Assembly (NCBI GenBank): GCA_964535025.1
Contig: CAZHRW010000089.1
Coordinates: forward strand, 1-24,407
DNA length: 24,407 bases
Source of the DNA: JAAYZK01 sp964535025
GTDB taxonomy: Bacteria; Planctomycetota; Phycisphaerae; SM23-33; FEN-1343
Reading direction: 5' to 3'
Part shown: one piece after another, positions 6,854-14,123 of the stretch
Layout: each line of letters opens with the position of its first letter
Numbering within the stretch: position 1 is the stretch's first letter
Position numbers and translations under genes: made by a program
The notes under the pieces: generated by a model
Database searches by the model: none
What the model was told of the DNA's origin: nothing
The model's input: only the letters and a program-made list of their open reading frames with translations

Positions 6854-8146
6854 ATGAAGAACGCCTCCATAAAAATCGCCATCGTCGGCGCCGGCAGCTA
6901 CGTCTTCAGCACGGGGCTGCTGGATGACCTGCTGGTGACGCATCGGCTGGACGGCTGCCGTCTGGTGATGATGGACCTGGACGCGGACGCCGCCGAGATT
7001 CTGGCGGCGCTGGCGCGGCGGGTCGGCGACGCGACGGGCGTGCGGGTCGAGGCCGTCGCCACGACCGATCGGACGGCGGCCCTGGACGGGGCGGACTTCG
7101 TCACGCTGTCGGCGGCGGTGCAACTGCTGAAACGCTACCGCATGGACCGCGAGGTGCTCCACCGCCACGGCATCACGGAGATCCACAGCGAGTGCGGGGG
7201 TGTCGGCGGGCTGTCGTACACGCTGCGGCAGGTGCCGCTCGTGCTGGATGTGGCCCGCGACATGGAGCGGCTGTGCCCCGACGCGTGGCTGCTGAACGTC
7301 AGCAACCCCCTGCCCCGCGTCCTGACGGCCGTGACGCGGCATACGTCGATCAAGGCCGCGGGGTTCTGCAACGTCGCCTGGGGCGGGCCCAACGGCTACG
7401 CCAACGTCGCACGCCTGACCGGCCGCACGCCGAGTGAGCTCGACGTCGTCAGCGCCGGGACGAACCACTTCGCGTGGCTGCTGTCGGCGCGGGACCGGCG
7501 CACCGGCGAGGACCTCATGCCCGTCGTCGCCGCCGCCATGGACGCCGCCCGCGGGGGTTTCGGCCCGCTGACGGACCTCTACTGGCGACGCTACGGCCGG
7601 CTGGCCCTGCCCGGCGACACGCACACCGGCGAGTTCCTCCCCTTCGAGCCGGAGGTCTCGACCGAGCGGGTGGCCCATCACGGCACACCCGACGAGCGCC
7701 AGCGGCGACACGAACTCCTCGCCGACGCCGCCGCGGGCCGTCGCCCGTGGCGGGAGGCGTTTGCCCACCACTCGTGGGAGCGGCCCGGCGACGTCATCGC
7801 CGCGATGGCCGCGGACCGTCGCGAGCGGGTGGACATGATCAACCTGCCCAACCGCGGGGCGATTACGGGCCTGCCTGACGACGCGATCGTCGAAGTTCCC
7901 GCGATCGTCGACTCCGACGGCATCACGGGCGAACCGGTCGGGCGCCTGGGCGAGCCCGTCGGCGGTCTCTGTGCCGCCGTGGCGGCCGTGCACGGCCTGG
8001 CCGCCGAAGCGGCCGTCACCGGCGACCGGCGGATTCTCCGCGCCGCGATCGACATCGACCCGGCCGTCCGCGACAAGCAGGCCGCCTGGGCCGCGATCAC
8101 CGACCTGCTGGCGGCCCACGCCGACGTGTTGGGGCAATTCGCCTGA
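6854..8146 (+). CDS. Glycoside hydrolase family 4 enzyme
   Basis: GH4 enzymes hydrolyse alpha- or beta-glycosides by an unusual NAD- and divalent-metal-dependent oxidation-elimination mechanism. This 430-residue protein has the N-terminal dinucleotide-binding motif IAIVGAGSYVFSTGLLDDL (8-26), the substrate-binding asparagine in NVSNP (N151), and the metal ligands Cys172 (GFCN) and His205 (GTNHF), all spaced as in characterised family members. A further conserved block is GDTHTGEFLPFEPE. Substrate cannot be decided: the residue after the metal cysteine is Asn rather than the His common in alpha-glucosidase and alpha-galactosidase members. No transporter or phosphotransferase gene is adjacent. 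The start, ATG at 6854, has only a weak GGAA upstream. Its 3' end converges on the ATPase gene with 29 bases between. Confidence 0.88.
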   Translation: MKNASIKIAIVGAGSYVFSTGLLDDLLVTHRLDGCRLVMMDLDADAAEILAALARRVGDATGVRVEAVATTDRTAALDGADFVTLSAAVQLLKRYRMDREVLHRHGITEIHSECGGVGGLSYTLRQVPLVLDVARDMERLCPDAWLLNVSNPLPRVLTAVTRHTSIKAAGFCNVAWGGPNGYANVARLTGRTPSELDVVSAGTNHFAWLLSARDRRTGEDLMPVVAAAMDAARGGFGPLTDLYWRRYGRLALPGDTHTGEFLPFEPEVSTERVAHHGTPDERQRRHELLADAAAGRRPWREAFAHHSWERPGDVIAAMAADRRERVDMINLPNRGAITGLPDDAIVEVPAIVDSDGITGEPVGRLGEPVGGLCAAVAAVHGLAAEAAVTGDRRILRAAIDIDPAVRDKQAAWAAITDLLAAHADVLGQFA

Positions 8147-8175
8147 GACGGCGACCCGCGAACGGCGCTCGGGGC

Positions 8176-9447
8176 CTACCGACAATCCCATGGCAGGGAA
8201 CACGCCGTGTCGGACAAACGCTCCTTCTGCTCGACCGGACCGATCACCAGGGCGGGAGCGACCTCCAGGCGGGGATAGGTCTTGCGGAAGGCTTTGATGC
8301 CCCGGATATCGTAGATGGAGGGACGGGAAGCCAGCTTGACCTCGATGGGGTAGAAGACGGCATCGCGCTCGAGCAGAAGGTCCACTTCCGCGCCGGCGCG
8401 GCTTCGCCAGTGATAGACGTTGGGCGGGGTCGTCAACGTGGCGGCGAGCTTGCGGATCTCCGCCGCCACCGCCGTCTCGAACAGAGCCCCGACCAGCGGA
8501 TGGCCCGACAGCGCCTGGGGCGTCGAGATCGTCTGCAGACTGCACGCCAAGCCCGTGTCGGCCAGGTAGCCTTTCGGCTTGGAGCTGATCCGCTTGATCG
8601 TGTTGCCATGATACGCCGGGGCCTCGAACCACTGGAACGTCGCCCGAAGCGTTGCCAGCCAGCGCTGGGCGGTCTGCGGAGCGATGCCCAACTCGCGGCC
8701 CAGTTGCGAATGGTTGATCTCCTGAGCCGTCAGGGCCGCCGCGAGGCGGGTGAAACGACCGAACTGCTGCCAGTCGGCCACGTCGGTCAGCAGGCGAACG
8801 TCGCGCTCGATATAGGTTCGAAGGTAGGCTCGGTAAAAGTCCCCCACCCAGTCGCGTTCGAGCGAATCGGCCTCGGGCAGAAAGCCCCACCACAACTGTT
8901 CGTACACGGTTCGCGCCAACGGCACACGACTGACGGATGATGCGACAAAGGCCTCGGGATCATCCAGGTACCGCTCGAGCCACGAGGTCTCCTCGGTCGC
9001 CTGGGCGATCTCGGCCAGGCTGAATCCTTCCAGGTCCAGGAACACCGCCCGCCCCGCCAGCGACTCGCTGGCCGACTTCAGCACCGACCACTGCTGTGAA
9101 CCGGTCAGCACGTACATGCCGGCCACCCGGCCGACCCGGGCGGTGCCCCGGCGGCCCGCGGACGACGATCGATCGACGCGCCGTTTGATCGCGGCCACCA
9201 GCTCCGGGGCGTACTGGATCTCGTCGAGGATCAGCGGGGGCGGGTGGTTGTCCAGGAACAGGTCCGGGTCCTGACGAGCATTGCCCACGTCGATCGCCGG
9301 GTCAAACACCACCGCGTCCCAGTCGGGTAATTCGTGGGCCAACAGCGTGCTCTTGCCGACCTGCCGCGCCCCGCCGACCACCACGACGGCAAATCGCTCC
9401 AGCATGGCCCTCAACCTGGCCGCCAGCATTCGCTTCTTGTAGACCAT
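8176..9447 (-). CDS. AAA-family ATPase with DUF4143 C-terminal domain
   Basis: A 423-residue protein of the AAA_14 + DUF4143 architecture, common and often patchily distributed in bacteria and archaea, with no settled role. The P-loop GGARQVGKST is at 25-34 and Walker B LILDEIQ at 72-78. A sensor-like VLTGSQQW follows. The middle has a winged-helix-like region (about 240-275, TAQEINHSQLGRELGI). The C-terminal part has WRSRAGAEVDLLLE followed by FYPIEVKLA, a D-x(n)-ExK pattern resembling PD-(D/E)XK nucleases, although nuclease activity is not shown for most members. The start is ATG at 9447. Only nine bases upstream is a perfect seven-base inverted repeat, so control is probably local. The gene sits behind PIG-L on the same strand and converges on GH4. 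Confidence 0.9.
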   Translation of the reverse strand: MVYKKRMLAARLRAMLERFAVVVVGGARQVGKSTLLAHELPDWDAVVFDPAIDVGNARQDPDLFLDNHPPPLILDEIQYAPELVAAIKRRVDRSSSAGRRGTARVGRVAGMYVLTGSQQWSVLKSASESLAGRAVFLDLEGFSLAEIAQATEETSWLERYLDDPEAFVASSVSRVPLARTVYEQLWWGFLPEADSLERDWVGDFYRAYLRTYIERDVRLLTDVADWQQFGRFTRLAAALTAQEINHSQLGRELGIAPQTAQRWLATLRATFQWFEAPAYHGNTIKRISSKPKGYLADTGLACSLQTISTPQALSGHPLVGALFETAVAAEIRKLAATLTTPPNVYHWRSRAGAEVDLLLERDAVFYPIEVKLASRPSIYDIRGIKAFRKTYPRLEVAPALVIGPVEQKERLSDTACSLPWDCR

Positions 9448-9455
9448 TCGCGCAC

Positions 9456-9476
9456 TTTAATGATAGCAGCATTAAA
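9456..9476 (-). promoter_or_regulatory. Inverted repeat upstream of the AAA/DUF4143 gene
   Basis: TTTAATG, seven bases, CATTAAA: a perfect 7+7 inverted repeat in an AT-rich island, beginning nine bases before the ATPase start codon. On the minus strand it contains TATCAT (9465-9460), a five-of-six match to a -10 box, but no convincing -35 box is present. An operator or a promoter element is the likely role. Confidence 0.45.
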
Positions 9477-9494
9477 ACGCAAGGTACTTGTGGA

Positions 9495-10163
9495 TCACCG
9501 GCGGTCCACGAAAAACGTCTCCGTCGGCCGTACCCAGACGTCGGGGTCGGGGAAGAACGGCTCGGTCTGCCCTTTGGCGGCGATCGTCAGGTGGCTGGCG
9601 AACTGTTGGACGGCACGGCGTTTCGTGTCCATCTGCGCGGTGATGTCCACCTCGATGGACGGCTCGTCGATGGACGCCGGCGAGGCGCCACGGGCCAGGG
9701 CGATCACGTAGCGATACAGCGTCGCGGAGCTGTGTGTGCCCGCCATTGCCGAGCGCACGACCGTGCAGGCGGCGACGTGGTCGGAGTGCTCCTCGTAGCC
9801 GCTGGTGACGTAGATCTCGTCGGGTGCCACGTCGCGGATGATCTCGGCGATCGTCTCCGCCGTCGCCTCGATGTGTCGGGCGAGTGTCCCGTCCTCGACA
9901 TCCAGGAAGCGGAGGGTCTCGCTGCGGCCGCCGAGGAGATCCACGGCGCGCCGGGTTTCCTCCTTCCGCATGTCGGAGGTTTCCCGCGGCGTGGGATCGG
10001 CGTCGATCTTCCACCGGCTCAGGTCAAACAGGTGGCGGCCGTCGGTGACGACCACGACGGCGACGTCGCAGCCCTCGGCCGCCCGCCGGGCGAACGTCCC
10101 CCCGCAGCCGAGCGTTTCATCATCCGGGTGCGGCGCGACGATCAGGATCCCGCGGCGGTCCAT
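9495..10163 (-). CDS. PIG-L family zinc-dependent N-deacetylase
   Basis: PIG-L/LmbE proteins are zinc hydrolases that remove acetyl groups from N-acetylglucosamine-type substrates in lipids, glycosides or thiols. This 222-residue protein has the signature PHPDDE at 11-16 (zinc ligands His12 and Asp15, catalytic Asp14) and the second motif EEHSDH at 124-129, supplying the third zinc histidine. The start is ATG at 10163 with AAAGGAG well placed upstream. An upstream frame extends to 10253 but bypasses this site. There is no signal peptide, so it acts in the cytoplasm. The substrate cannot be told from sequence. It is followed after 47 bases by the ATPase gene on the same strand, with an inverted repeat between them, so the two may be controlled separately. 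Confidence 0.9.
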   Translation of the reverse strand: MDRRGILIVAPHPDDETLGCGGTFARRAAEGCDVAVVVVTDGRHLFDLSRWKIDADPTPRETSDMRKEETRRAVDLLGGRSETLRFLDVEDGTLARHIEATAETIAEIIRDVAPDEIYVTSGYEEHSDHVAACTVVRSAMAGTHSSATLYRYVIALARGASPASIDEPSIEVDITAQMDTKRRAVQQFASHLTIAAKGQTEPFFPDPDVWVRPTETFFVDRR

Positions 10164-10260
10164 GGGCGGCTCCTTTTGCTGGTCACCTCCGACCCTTGAC
10201 AGTAGCGGAGCCGCGCATGGGACGCAAGAAGGGCGACTATCGCTATCCGCCATGCCGTCA

Positions 10261-10295
10261 AGAAAACGGGCCGGCCCCGGGGATGGGACCGGCCC
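10261..10295 (-). terminator. Intrinsic terminator of the flagellin gene
   Basis: Reading the minus strand, GGGCCGGTCCC (10295-10285), a six-base loop and GGGGCCGGCCC (10278-10268) form an 11-pair stem followed by GTTTTCT. One pair is a G-U wobble in the minus-strand RNA but an A/C mismatch in plus-strand RNA, which supports the minus direction. It begins about 45 bases after the flagellin stop codon. Confidence 0.85.
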
Positions 10296-10340
10296 TCATG
10301 AGAGGCTCGCTCGGCTCTGGTGCTGAGGAGACTGGTTGTG

Positions 10341-11753
10341 TTACAGCAGGCCCAGCACGGTCTGCGGCGTGGAGGCCGCGATGCCCAGCACGCTGTTGGC
10401 GGCCTGGACGAGGACCTGGTTGCGGGTCAGTTCGGCGGTCGCCTCGGCGAAGTCGGTGTCACGGATGACCGACTCGGCGGCGGCGATGTTCTCGGAGGTG
10501 ATGCCGAGGCTGTTGATCGTCGTGTCGACGGTGTTGTTGAGGAAACTGCCCAGCCGGCCCCGCATCGTGGCGACCTGCTCGATGGCGGCGGCGACGATCT
10601 TCTGGGCGTCTTCGGCGTCGGTGGTCAGGTCCTTGCTCTTGCCGGAGGCGATGTCGGCCAGCGTCCCGATGGACTCGTCGCCGAGGCGGTAGGCCTGGAC
10701 GGCGTTGATGCCGATGGTCTCCTTGCCCGACAGGCCGATGTTCGGGCTCAACAGGAACGTGGCCCCGCCGCCGGCCTCGACGGTGATCTCCTCGGTGTTG
10801 GCGTCGGTGTCGACCAGGTCGTCGGTCATGGTGAAGTTGATGTCGAGCGTCTCGGTGCGGACGGAGGCCTCGTAGCCGTCGACGGAGGCGACGACGTCGT
10901 TGATGGTGACCACGGCATCGCTGCCGGAGTCGGTGGTGTCCAGCCCGGCGGTCAGCCCGGCGTCGTTGGTGCCGGAGACGACCTCGACGCGGACGAACTC
11001 ATCGGCGCCGAAGTGCTTGCTGACCAGTTCGGTCCCGGAGGCGATCACGCCGGTGACGCTGGACAGGGCGTTGATCGCGTCGGCGAGATCGGCGGCCGCT
11101 GTCCCATGGCCCACGGTGACCGTGGCCGAGCCCTTCGAGCCGGTGATCTCGTAGGTGACCGACTCGCCGTCCCCGCCGGCGTCCACGTCCTCCACGGCGC
11201 CGCCGTCGGCCTTGGCCGCCGCGGTGACGACCTCGACATCGACGGTCAGGTCGGCGGCTTCGATGCCCTTGGCCATGTTCACCGATACATTGTTGACCGT
11301 GCCGCCCGTGTTGGTGGTCCGGAACCCCTTGGACCCGTCGAGCAGCTTATCGCCGTTGAAGCTGGTCTCGCTGGCGATCCGGTTGATCGAGGTGATGATC
11401 CCGTCGATCTGGGTCTGGTTGGCGGCGATTTCCTCGGTCGTCAGGCCGCCGCTGCTGGCGGCGCCGGCGACGAGCTCCTGCATCTCGACGAGCTTGTTGG
11501 AAACCTCGGCCAGGGCGCCTTCGGCGGTCGAAACGATGCCCGAGGCGCGTTCGGCGTTGGCCATGGCCGACTGGATGGCCGACTTCTCCCCGCGAAGACG
11601 TTCGCTGGCGATCAGCCCGGCCGGATCGTCGCTGCCGCGATTGATCCGGTAGCCGGTGCTCAAGCGTTCGAGGGTCTTGTTCAACTTCTGGTTGTTGGCG
11701 CCCAGGACCCGAGCGGAGATCAAGGCGCTGATGTTGGTGTTGATTCGACTCAT
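10341..11753 (-). CDS. fliC: Flagellin
   Basis: Flagellin is the filament subunit, exported through the flagellar secretion system and polymerised at the tip. This 470-residue protein has the conserved N-terminal D0/D1 region (about 1-140: MSRINTNISALISARVLGAN, LERLSTGYRINRGSDDPAGL) and the C-terminal D1/D0 region (about 375-470: IEQVATMRGRLGSFLNN, NIAAAESVIRDTDFAEAT, ending in SVLGIAASTPQTVLGLL). The middle, roughly 150-370, is variable, very acidic and rich in Thr, Val and Asp, as expected of the exposed filament surface. I saw no cysteine. The start has AGGAG nine bases upstream. A strong terminator follows the gene and a long hairpin-rich leader precedes it, so it is probably a single-gene transcript. 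Only one flagellin copy is in the window. Confidence 0.97.
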   Translation of the reverse strand: MSRINTNISALISARVLGANNQKLNKTLERLSTGYRINRGSDDPAGLIASERLRGEKSAIQSAMANAERASGIVSTAEGALAEVSNKLVEMQELVAGAASSGGLTTEEIAANQTQIDGIITSINRIASETSFNGDKLLDGSKGFRTTNTGGTVNNVSVNMAKGIEAADLTVDVEVVTAAAKADGGAVEDVDAGGDGESVTYEITGSKGSATVTVGHGTAAADLADAINALSSVTGVIASGTELVSKHFGADEFVRVEVVSGTNDAGLTAGLDTTDSGSDAVVTINDVVASVDGYEASVRTETLDINFTMTDDLVDTDANTEEITVEAGGGATFLLSPNIGLSGKETIGINAVQAYRLGDESIGTLADIASGKSKDLTTDAEDAQKIVAAAIEQVATMRGRLGSFLNNTVDTTINSLGITSENIAAAESVIRDTDFAEATAELTRNQVLVQAANSVLGIAASTPQTVLGLL

Positions 11754-12133
11754 TGGATCATTCTCCTGAGCTCTCTTGTAGCTCTGCTCCGTTGCAGTGG
11801 GTTAAGGGTGAAACTCCACGATCGACGGTCCGGCGGACGCAATCGCCCGCACCCGGCGGTCTTGGTCGAAACGAGGGGGCATCCCCCCGTACGGCTATCA
11901 GCCCCGGTCCGGCAAGTCGCCTTGCATGCTCGTTCCTCCCAGTCCCGACACGGATACTCGTCCAGGCGGGTTCCACCCGACGCACCGGACGGTTCCACCG
12001 TCCACACATGATTGCGGCAACAGCGCGCTACCGAGAGCGCCGGCCCCGCAGCCACCGTGCGCATCCGACGGCCCTGCGGCCGTCCGCGCCCGTTCCCGAC
12101 GATCCCGGGTGCGCGCCGGAGAACGTGGTGGCA
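11754..12133 (-). promoter_or_regulatory. Long hairpin-rich 5' leader of flagellin
   Basis: The flagellin-murA gap holds no convincing gene. On the minus strand it is packed with perfect hairpins: GACGGCC/GGCCGTC (12084-12067), GCGCT/AGCGC (12040-12025), GGACGGT-GGA-ACCGTCC (12003-11987), CGGGT-GGA-ACCCG (11979-11967), GCAAG-GCGA-CTTGC (11925-11912), GGCT-GAT-AGCC (11903-11893), a GGGGG/CCCCC stem (11888-11875), and GAGCT/AGCTC (11784-11768), which abuts the Shine-Dalgarno AGGAG (11767-11763). The two neighbouring hairpins with GGA in the loop resemble CsrA-binding elements. The 5' limit is taken from the promoter candidate at 12140-12167. Confidence 0.5.
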
Positions 12134-12139
12134 ACGGTG

Positions 12140-12167
12140 GCATCGTCGAACTAAGGTGTCTGCTTTA
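12140..12167 (-). promoter_or_regulatory. Possible sigma-28 (FliA/SigD-type) flagellin promoter
   Basis: Minus strand: TAAAG (start of -35, 12167-12163) and, 16 bases after the TAAA, GACGATGC (12147-12140), against the known consensus TAAA-N14/16-GCCGATA. The -35 core matches fully and the -10 matches at five of eight positions. It lies in the only AT-rich part of the gap. If used, the leader is about 380 nt. Later flagellar genes such as flagellin are usually read by sigma-28, which fits. Confidence 0.42.
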
Positions 12168-12235
12168 GTAACTGTGCCGTATTTTTCGTCTGGAGGAAAC
12201 CGACGGGCTGGGGGTGTTGGGGACAGGGCAGGGCG

Positions 12236-13498
12236 CTACTCGCTGACCCGCCGGATATCGGCCCCCAGGGCGTGGAGTTTTTCCTCGATCCGTTGGTAGC
12301 CGCGATCGAGGTGGTAGATGCGGTTGACGACGGTTTGGCCCTCGGCGGCCAGGCCGCCCAGGACCAGGGCGGCCGAGGCGCGCAGGTCGGAGGCCATGAC
12401 GGGGGCGCCCACGAGCCGCTTGGCGCCGGTGACGATGGCGGTGGGCCCTTCCTTGCGGATCCGCGCGCCCATGCGGGACAACTCGGCGACGTGGAGGAAG
12501 CGGTCGGGGTAGATCTTCTCGGTGATGACGCTGTTGCCGTCGGCCAGGCACAGCAGGGCCATCAACTGGGCCTGCAGGTCGGTGGGGAACCCCGGGTAGG
12601 GCTGCGTGGTGGCGTCGACGGCGGTCAGGCGACGGGCGCTGGAGACCTCCGCGCCGCCGTCGGCGGATTCGACGATCACGCCGATGGCGCGCAGGCGGTC
12701 GGTCACCGCCACCATGTGATCGAGGCGGACCCGCTCGATGTGGACCTGCCCGTTGGTGATCGCCGCGGCACACATGAACGTGCCCGCTTCGATCCGGTCG
12801 GGAATCACCGTGTGCGCGCAGCCGTGCAGGGCCTCCACGCCCTCGACCGTCACCCGCGGGGTGCCGGCGCCGCTGACGCGGGCGCCCATGTCGTTGAGGC
12901 AGCAGGCCAGATCTTCCACCTCCGGCTCGCAGGCCGCCGCCTCGATCACGGTACGGCCTTCGGCGAGTGTGGCGGCCATCATGACGTTGGCGGTGCCCAG
13001 CACCGTCGAGCCGAACGGTCCGCCGAGGAAGATCTCGGCGCCGTGGAGGCGGTCGGCCGTAGCGACGATATCCCCGCCGTCCAGTTCGATCGTCGCGCCC
13101 ATCGCTTCCAGCCCCCGCAGGTGCAGGTCGATCGGGCGCGGGCCGATCGCGCAGCCGCCGGGCATGGACACGCGGGCCCGCCGGCGCCGGGTCAGCAGCG
13201 GGCCCAGCACACAGATGCTCGCGCGCATCTTGCGCACGAGATCGTAACGGGCATGGCACGGCTCGCTGTCGCGGACCTCGAGGGTCAGCGTGTCTCCGTC
13301 GCGGGAGACCGCCAGGCCCAACTCCGTCAGCAGATCGCTCAGGGCGCGGATGTCCTCCAGGTGGGGCACGTCCTGAAGCGTCAACGGACCATCGGCCAGG
13401 ATGGCGGCGGCCATGATAGGAAGGCAGGCGTTCTTGCTCCCGGCCACCGCCACGCTGCCGCGCAGGCGCGGGCCACCCTGGATCACGAGCTTGTCCAT
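12236..13498 (-). CDS. murA: UDP-N-acetylglucosamine 1-carboxyvinyltransferase
   Basis: MurA transfers enolpyruvate from phosphoenolpyruvate to UDP-GlcNAc, the first committed step of peptidoglycan synthesis, and is the target of fosfomycin. The 420-residue length is almost identical to that of E. coli MurA. Visible signatures are AGSKNACLPIMAAAIL (19-34) with the conserved Lys22-Asn23, and SMPGGCAIGPRPIDLH (111-126), whose Cys116 is the catalytic, fosfomycin-reactive cysteine. The C-terminus has NRIYHLDRGYQRIEEKLHAL. The start is ATG at 13498, with GAGGAA about six bases upstream. An upstream frame extends to 13534 but lacks support. The gene stands apart from murD. A structured, terminator-capped RNA lies upstream on the same strand. 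Confidence 0.96.
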   Translation of the reverse strand: MDKLVIQGGPRLRGSVAVAGSKNACLPIMAAAILADGPLTLQDVPHLEDIRALSDLLTELGLAVSRDGDTLTLEVRDSEPCHARYDLVRKMRASICVLGPLLTRRRRARVSMPGGCAIGPRPIDLHLRGLEAMGATIELDGGDIVATADRLHGAEIFLGGPFGSTVLGTANVMMAATLAEGRTVIEAAACEPEVEDLACCLNDMGARVSGAGTPRVTVEGVEALHGCAHTVIPDRIEAGTFMCAAAITNGQVHIERVRLDHMVAVTDRLRAIGVIVESADGGAEVSSARRLTAVDATTQPYPGFPTDLQAQLMALLCLADGNSVITEKIYPDRFLHVAELSRMGARIRKEGPTAIVTGAKRLVGAPVMASDLRASAALVLGGLAAEGQTVVNRIYHLDRGYQRIEEKLHALGADIRRVSE

Positions 13499-13620
13499 CC
13501 GTGTTCCTCGCTCAGTCGCATCGAGCTGCGCCAACAGCCCGGCCCACCGCTATCCTGCCAAAACCGACGTGAAATGCAAGCGACCCGCCCGAGAGAACGA
13601 CCGGAACCAATGCCGGGGGG

Positions 13621-13682
13621 AAAAAAGGAGACGGCCCGACGAGGCCCTCGGGGGGGAAAGGGTCAGCGCCGTAAGCCGTCTC
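13621..13682 (-). terminator. Strong intrinsic terminator upstream of murA
   Basis: On the minus strand GAGACGGC (13682-13675) pairs perfectly with GCCGTCTC (13635-13628), enclosing an inner hairpin CGAG-GGC-CTCG (13650-13640). The stem is followed by C and then six T (13626-13621). It lies about 120 bases before the murA start codon, so it terminates a transcript that begins further upstream, not a visible protein gene. Confidence 0.8.
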
Positions 13683-13733
13683 GAGGCTCAAGGGACCCCA
13701 ACGCCACGGGCGGGGCCCAGTGCTATTCACCTG
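13621..13733 (-). ncRNA. Candidate structured RNA or attenuator leader upstream of murA
   Basis: The interval between an extended -10 promoter (13748-13740) and the intrinsic terminator (13682-13621) would give an RNA of about 113 nt on the minus strand. It holds several pairings: GCCCAG/CTGGGC (13736-13731 with 13720-13715), the alternative AACGCC/GGCGTT (13739-13734 with 13705-13700), GCC-CGT-GGC, and GAGCC/GGCTT (13689-13685), which would compete with the left arm of the terminator. This could be a free small RNA or a riboswitch-like attenuator of murA. I do not recognise any known class: the 6S, SRP, cobalamin, TPP and c-di-GMP signatures I checked do not fit. Confidence 0.5.
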
Positions 13734-13739
13734 GGCGTT

Positions 13740-13748
13740 ATAATAGCA
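13740..13748 (-). promoter_or_regulatory. Extended -10 promoter for the murA-upstream RNA
   Basis: Minus strand TGC-TATTAT (13748-13740) is an extended -10 element (TGn plus five of six matches). No good -35 box lies upstream, which extended -10 promoters tolerate. The plus strand reads TATAAT at 13739-13744 here, so the same AT island could also serve rightward transcription towards the zinc-ribbon gene. Confidence 0.5.
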
Positions 13749-13949
13749 TAAAGGCCGGCGTCGGCGAGGAAAAAATGCGAACGCGCATAACAGTTTTTCC
13801 CTAACGCATGTGAAAACCGTCAGTTGCACAATGAGCGCCGCCGCCGTTTTTGGCGGGTGCCCGCCGTCGGTCGCCATCGACGGGCGACGTTATTCAAGTG
13901 CCTCCGGCCGGTTGCCGACGCTGTACCTAGCCCGAGAGGTGAACTTGCC

Positions 13950-14123
13950 ATGGAGTTAAAGGTTAAACTGCGCTGTCCGAACCTGCAATGCCGCGCCGTC
14001 CTCAGTGTGCCCGAATCCAAGCGTGGTCAATGCGTCCGCTGCGGCGTGTGCGGCCAGACGCTGCGCGTGCCGTCGCGGCCGAAATACACGACGGGCAAAC
14101 CCCGCGCGACCACTTCCAAGTAG
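13950..14123 (+). CDS. Small zinc-ribbon protein, function unknown
   Basis: A 57-residue protein with five cysteines: CPNLQC at 9-14, then CVRCGVC at 28-34 (Cys28, Cys31, Cys34). Flanking VPESKRGQ and LRVPSRPK match the small zinc ribbons that are abundant in planctomycetes, alone or fused to other domains. Four cysteines probably bind one zinc ion. The spacing (CX4C then CX2CX2C) is unusual, since such ribbons normally use CX2C twice. The remainder is basic, ending in TTGKPRATTSK. I chose ATG at 13950 because AGAGGTG lies upstream and family members start close to the first cysteine. A TTG at 13824 in the same frame would add an arginine-rich extension without support. Its stop codon directly abuts the trxB stop codon on the other strand. 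Confidence 0.78.
   Translation: MELKVKLRCPNLQCRAVLSVPESKRGQCVRCGVCGQTLRVPSRPKYTTGKPRATTSK

Noticed and set aside
6422..8893. Long open frame (823 codons) on the minus strand across GH4 and higBA
   Set aside because: It overlaps several well-supported genes and has no recognisable domain or ribosome site; a shadow frame.
10320..12011. 563-codon plus-strand frame opposite flagellin
   Set aside because: Low-complexity Gly/Val/Asp/Ala sequence that mirrors the flagellin coding strand. The flagellin call and its terminator are secure.
12125..12145. Sigma-54 promoter (TGGCAACGGTGGCA)
   Set aside because: The GG and GC elements are two bases too close and on the wrong strand for flagellin.
13621..13740. 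murA-upstream RNA as a cobalamin riboswitch, 6S RNA or SRP RNA
   Set aside because: There are loose resemblances (GGTGAAT, GAGCC...GAGAC), but the conserved B12 box, the SRP GGAA-loop motif and the 6S bubble layout are not present.
13824..14123. Longer version of the zinc-ribbon protein from TTG at 13824
   Set aside because: The extension is arginine-rich, has no ribosome site and crosses a GC hairpin. ATG at 13950 has a good Shine-Dalgarno sequence.
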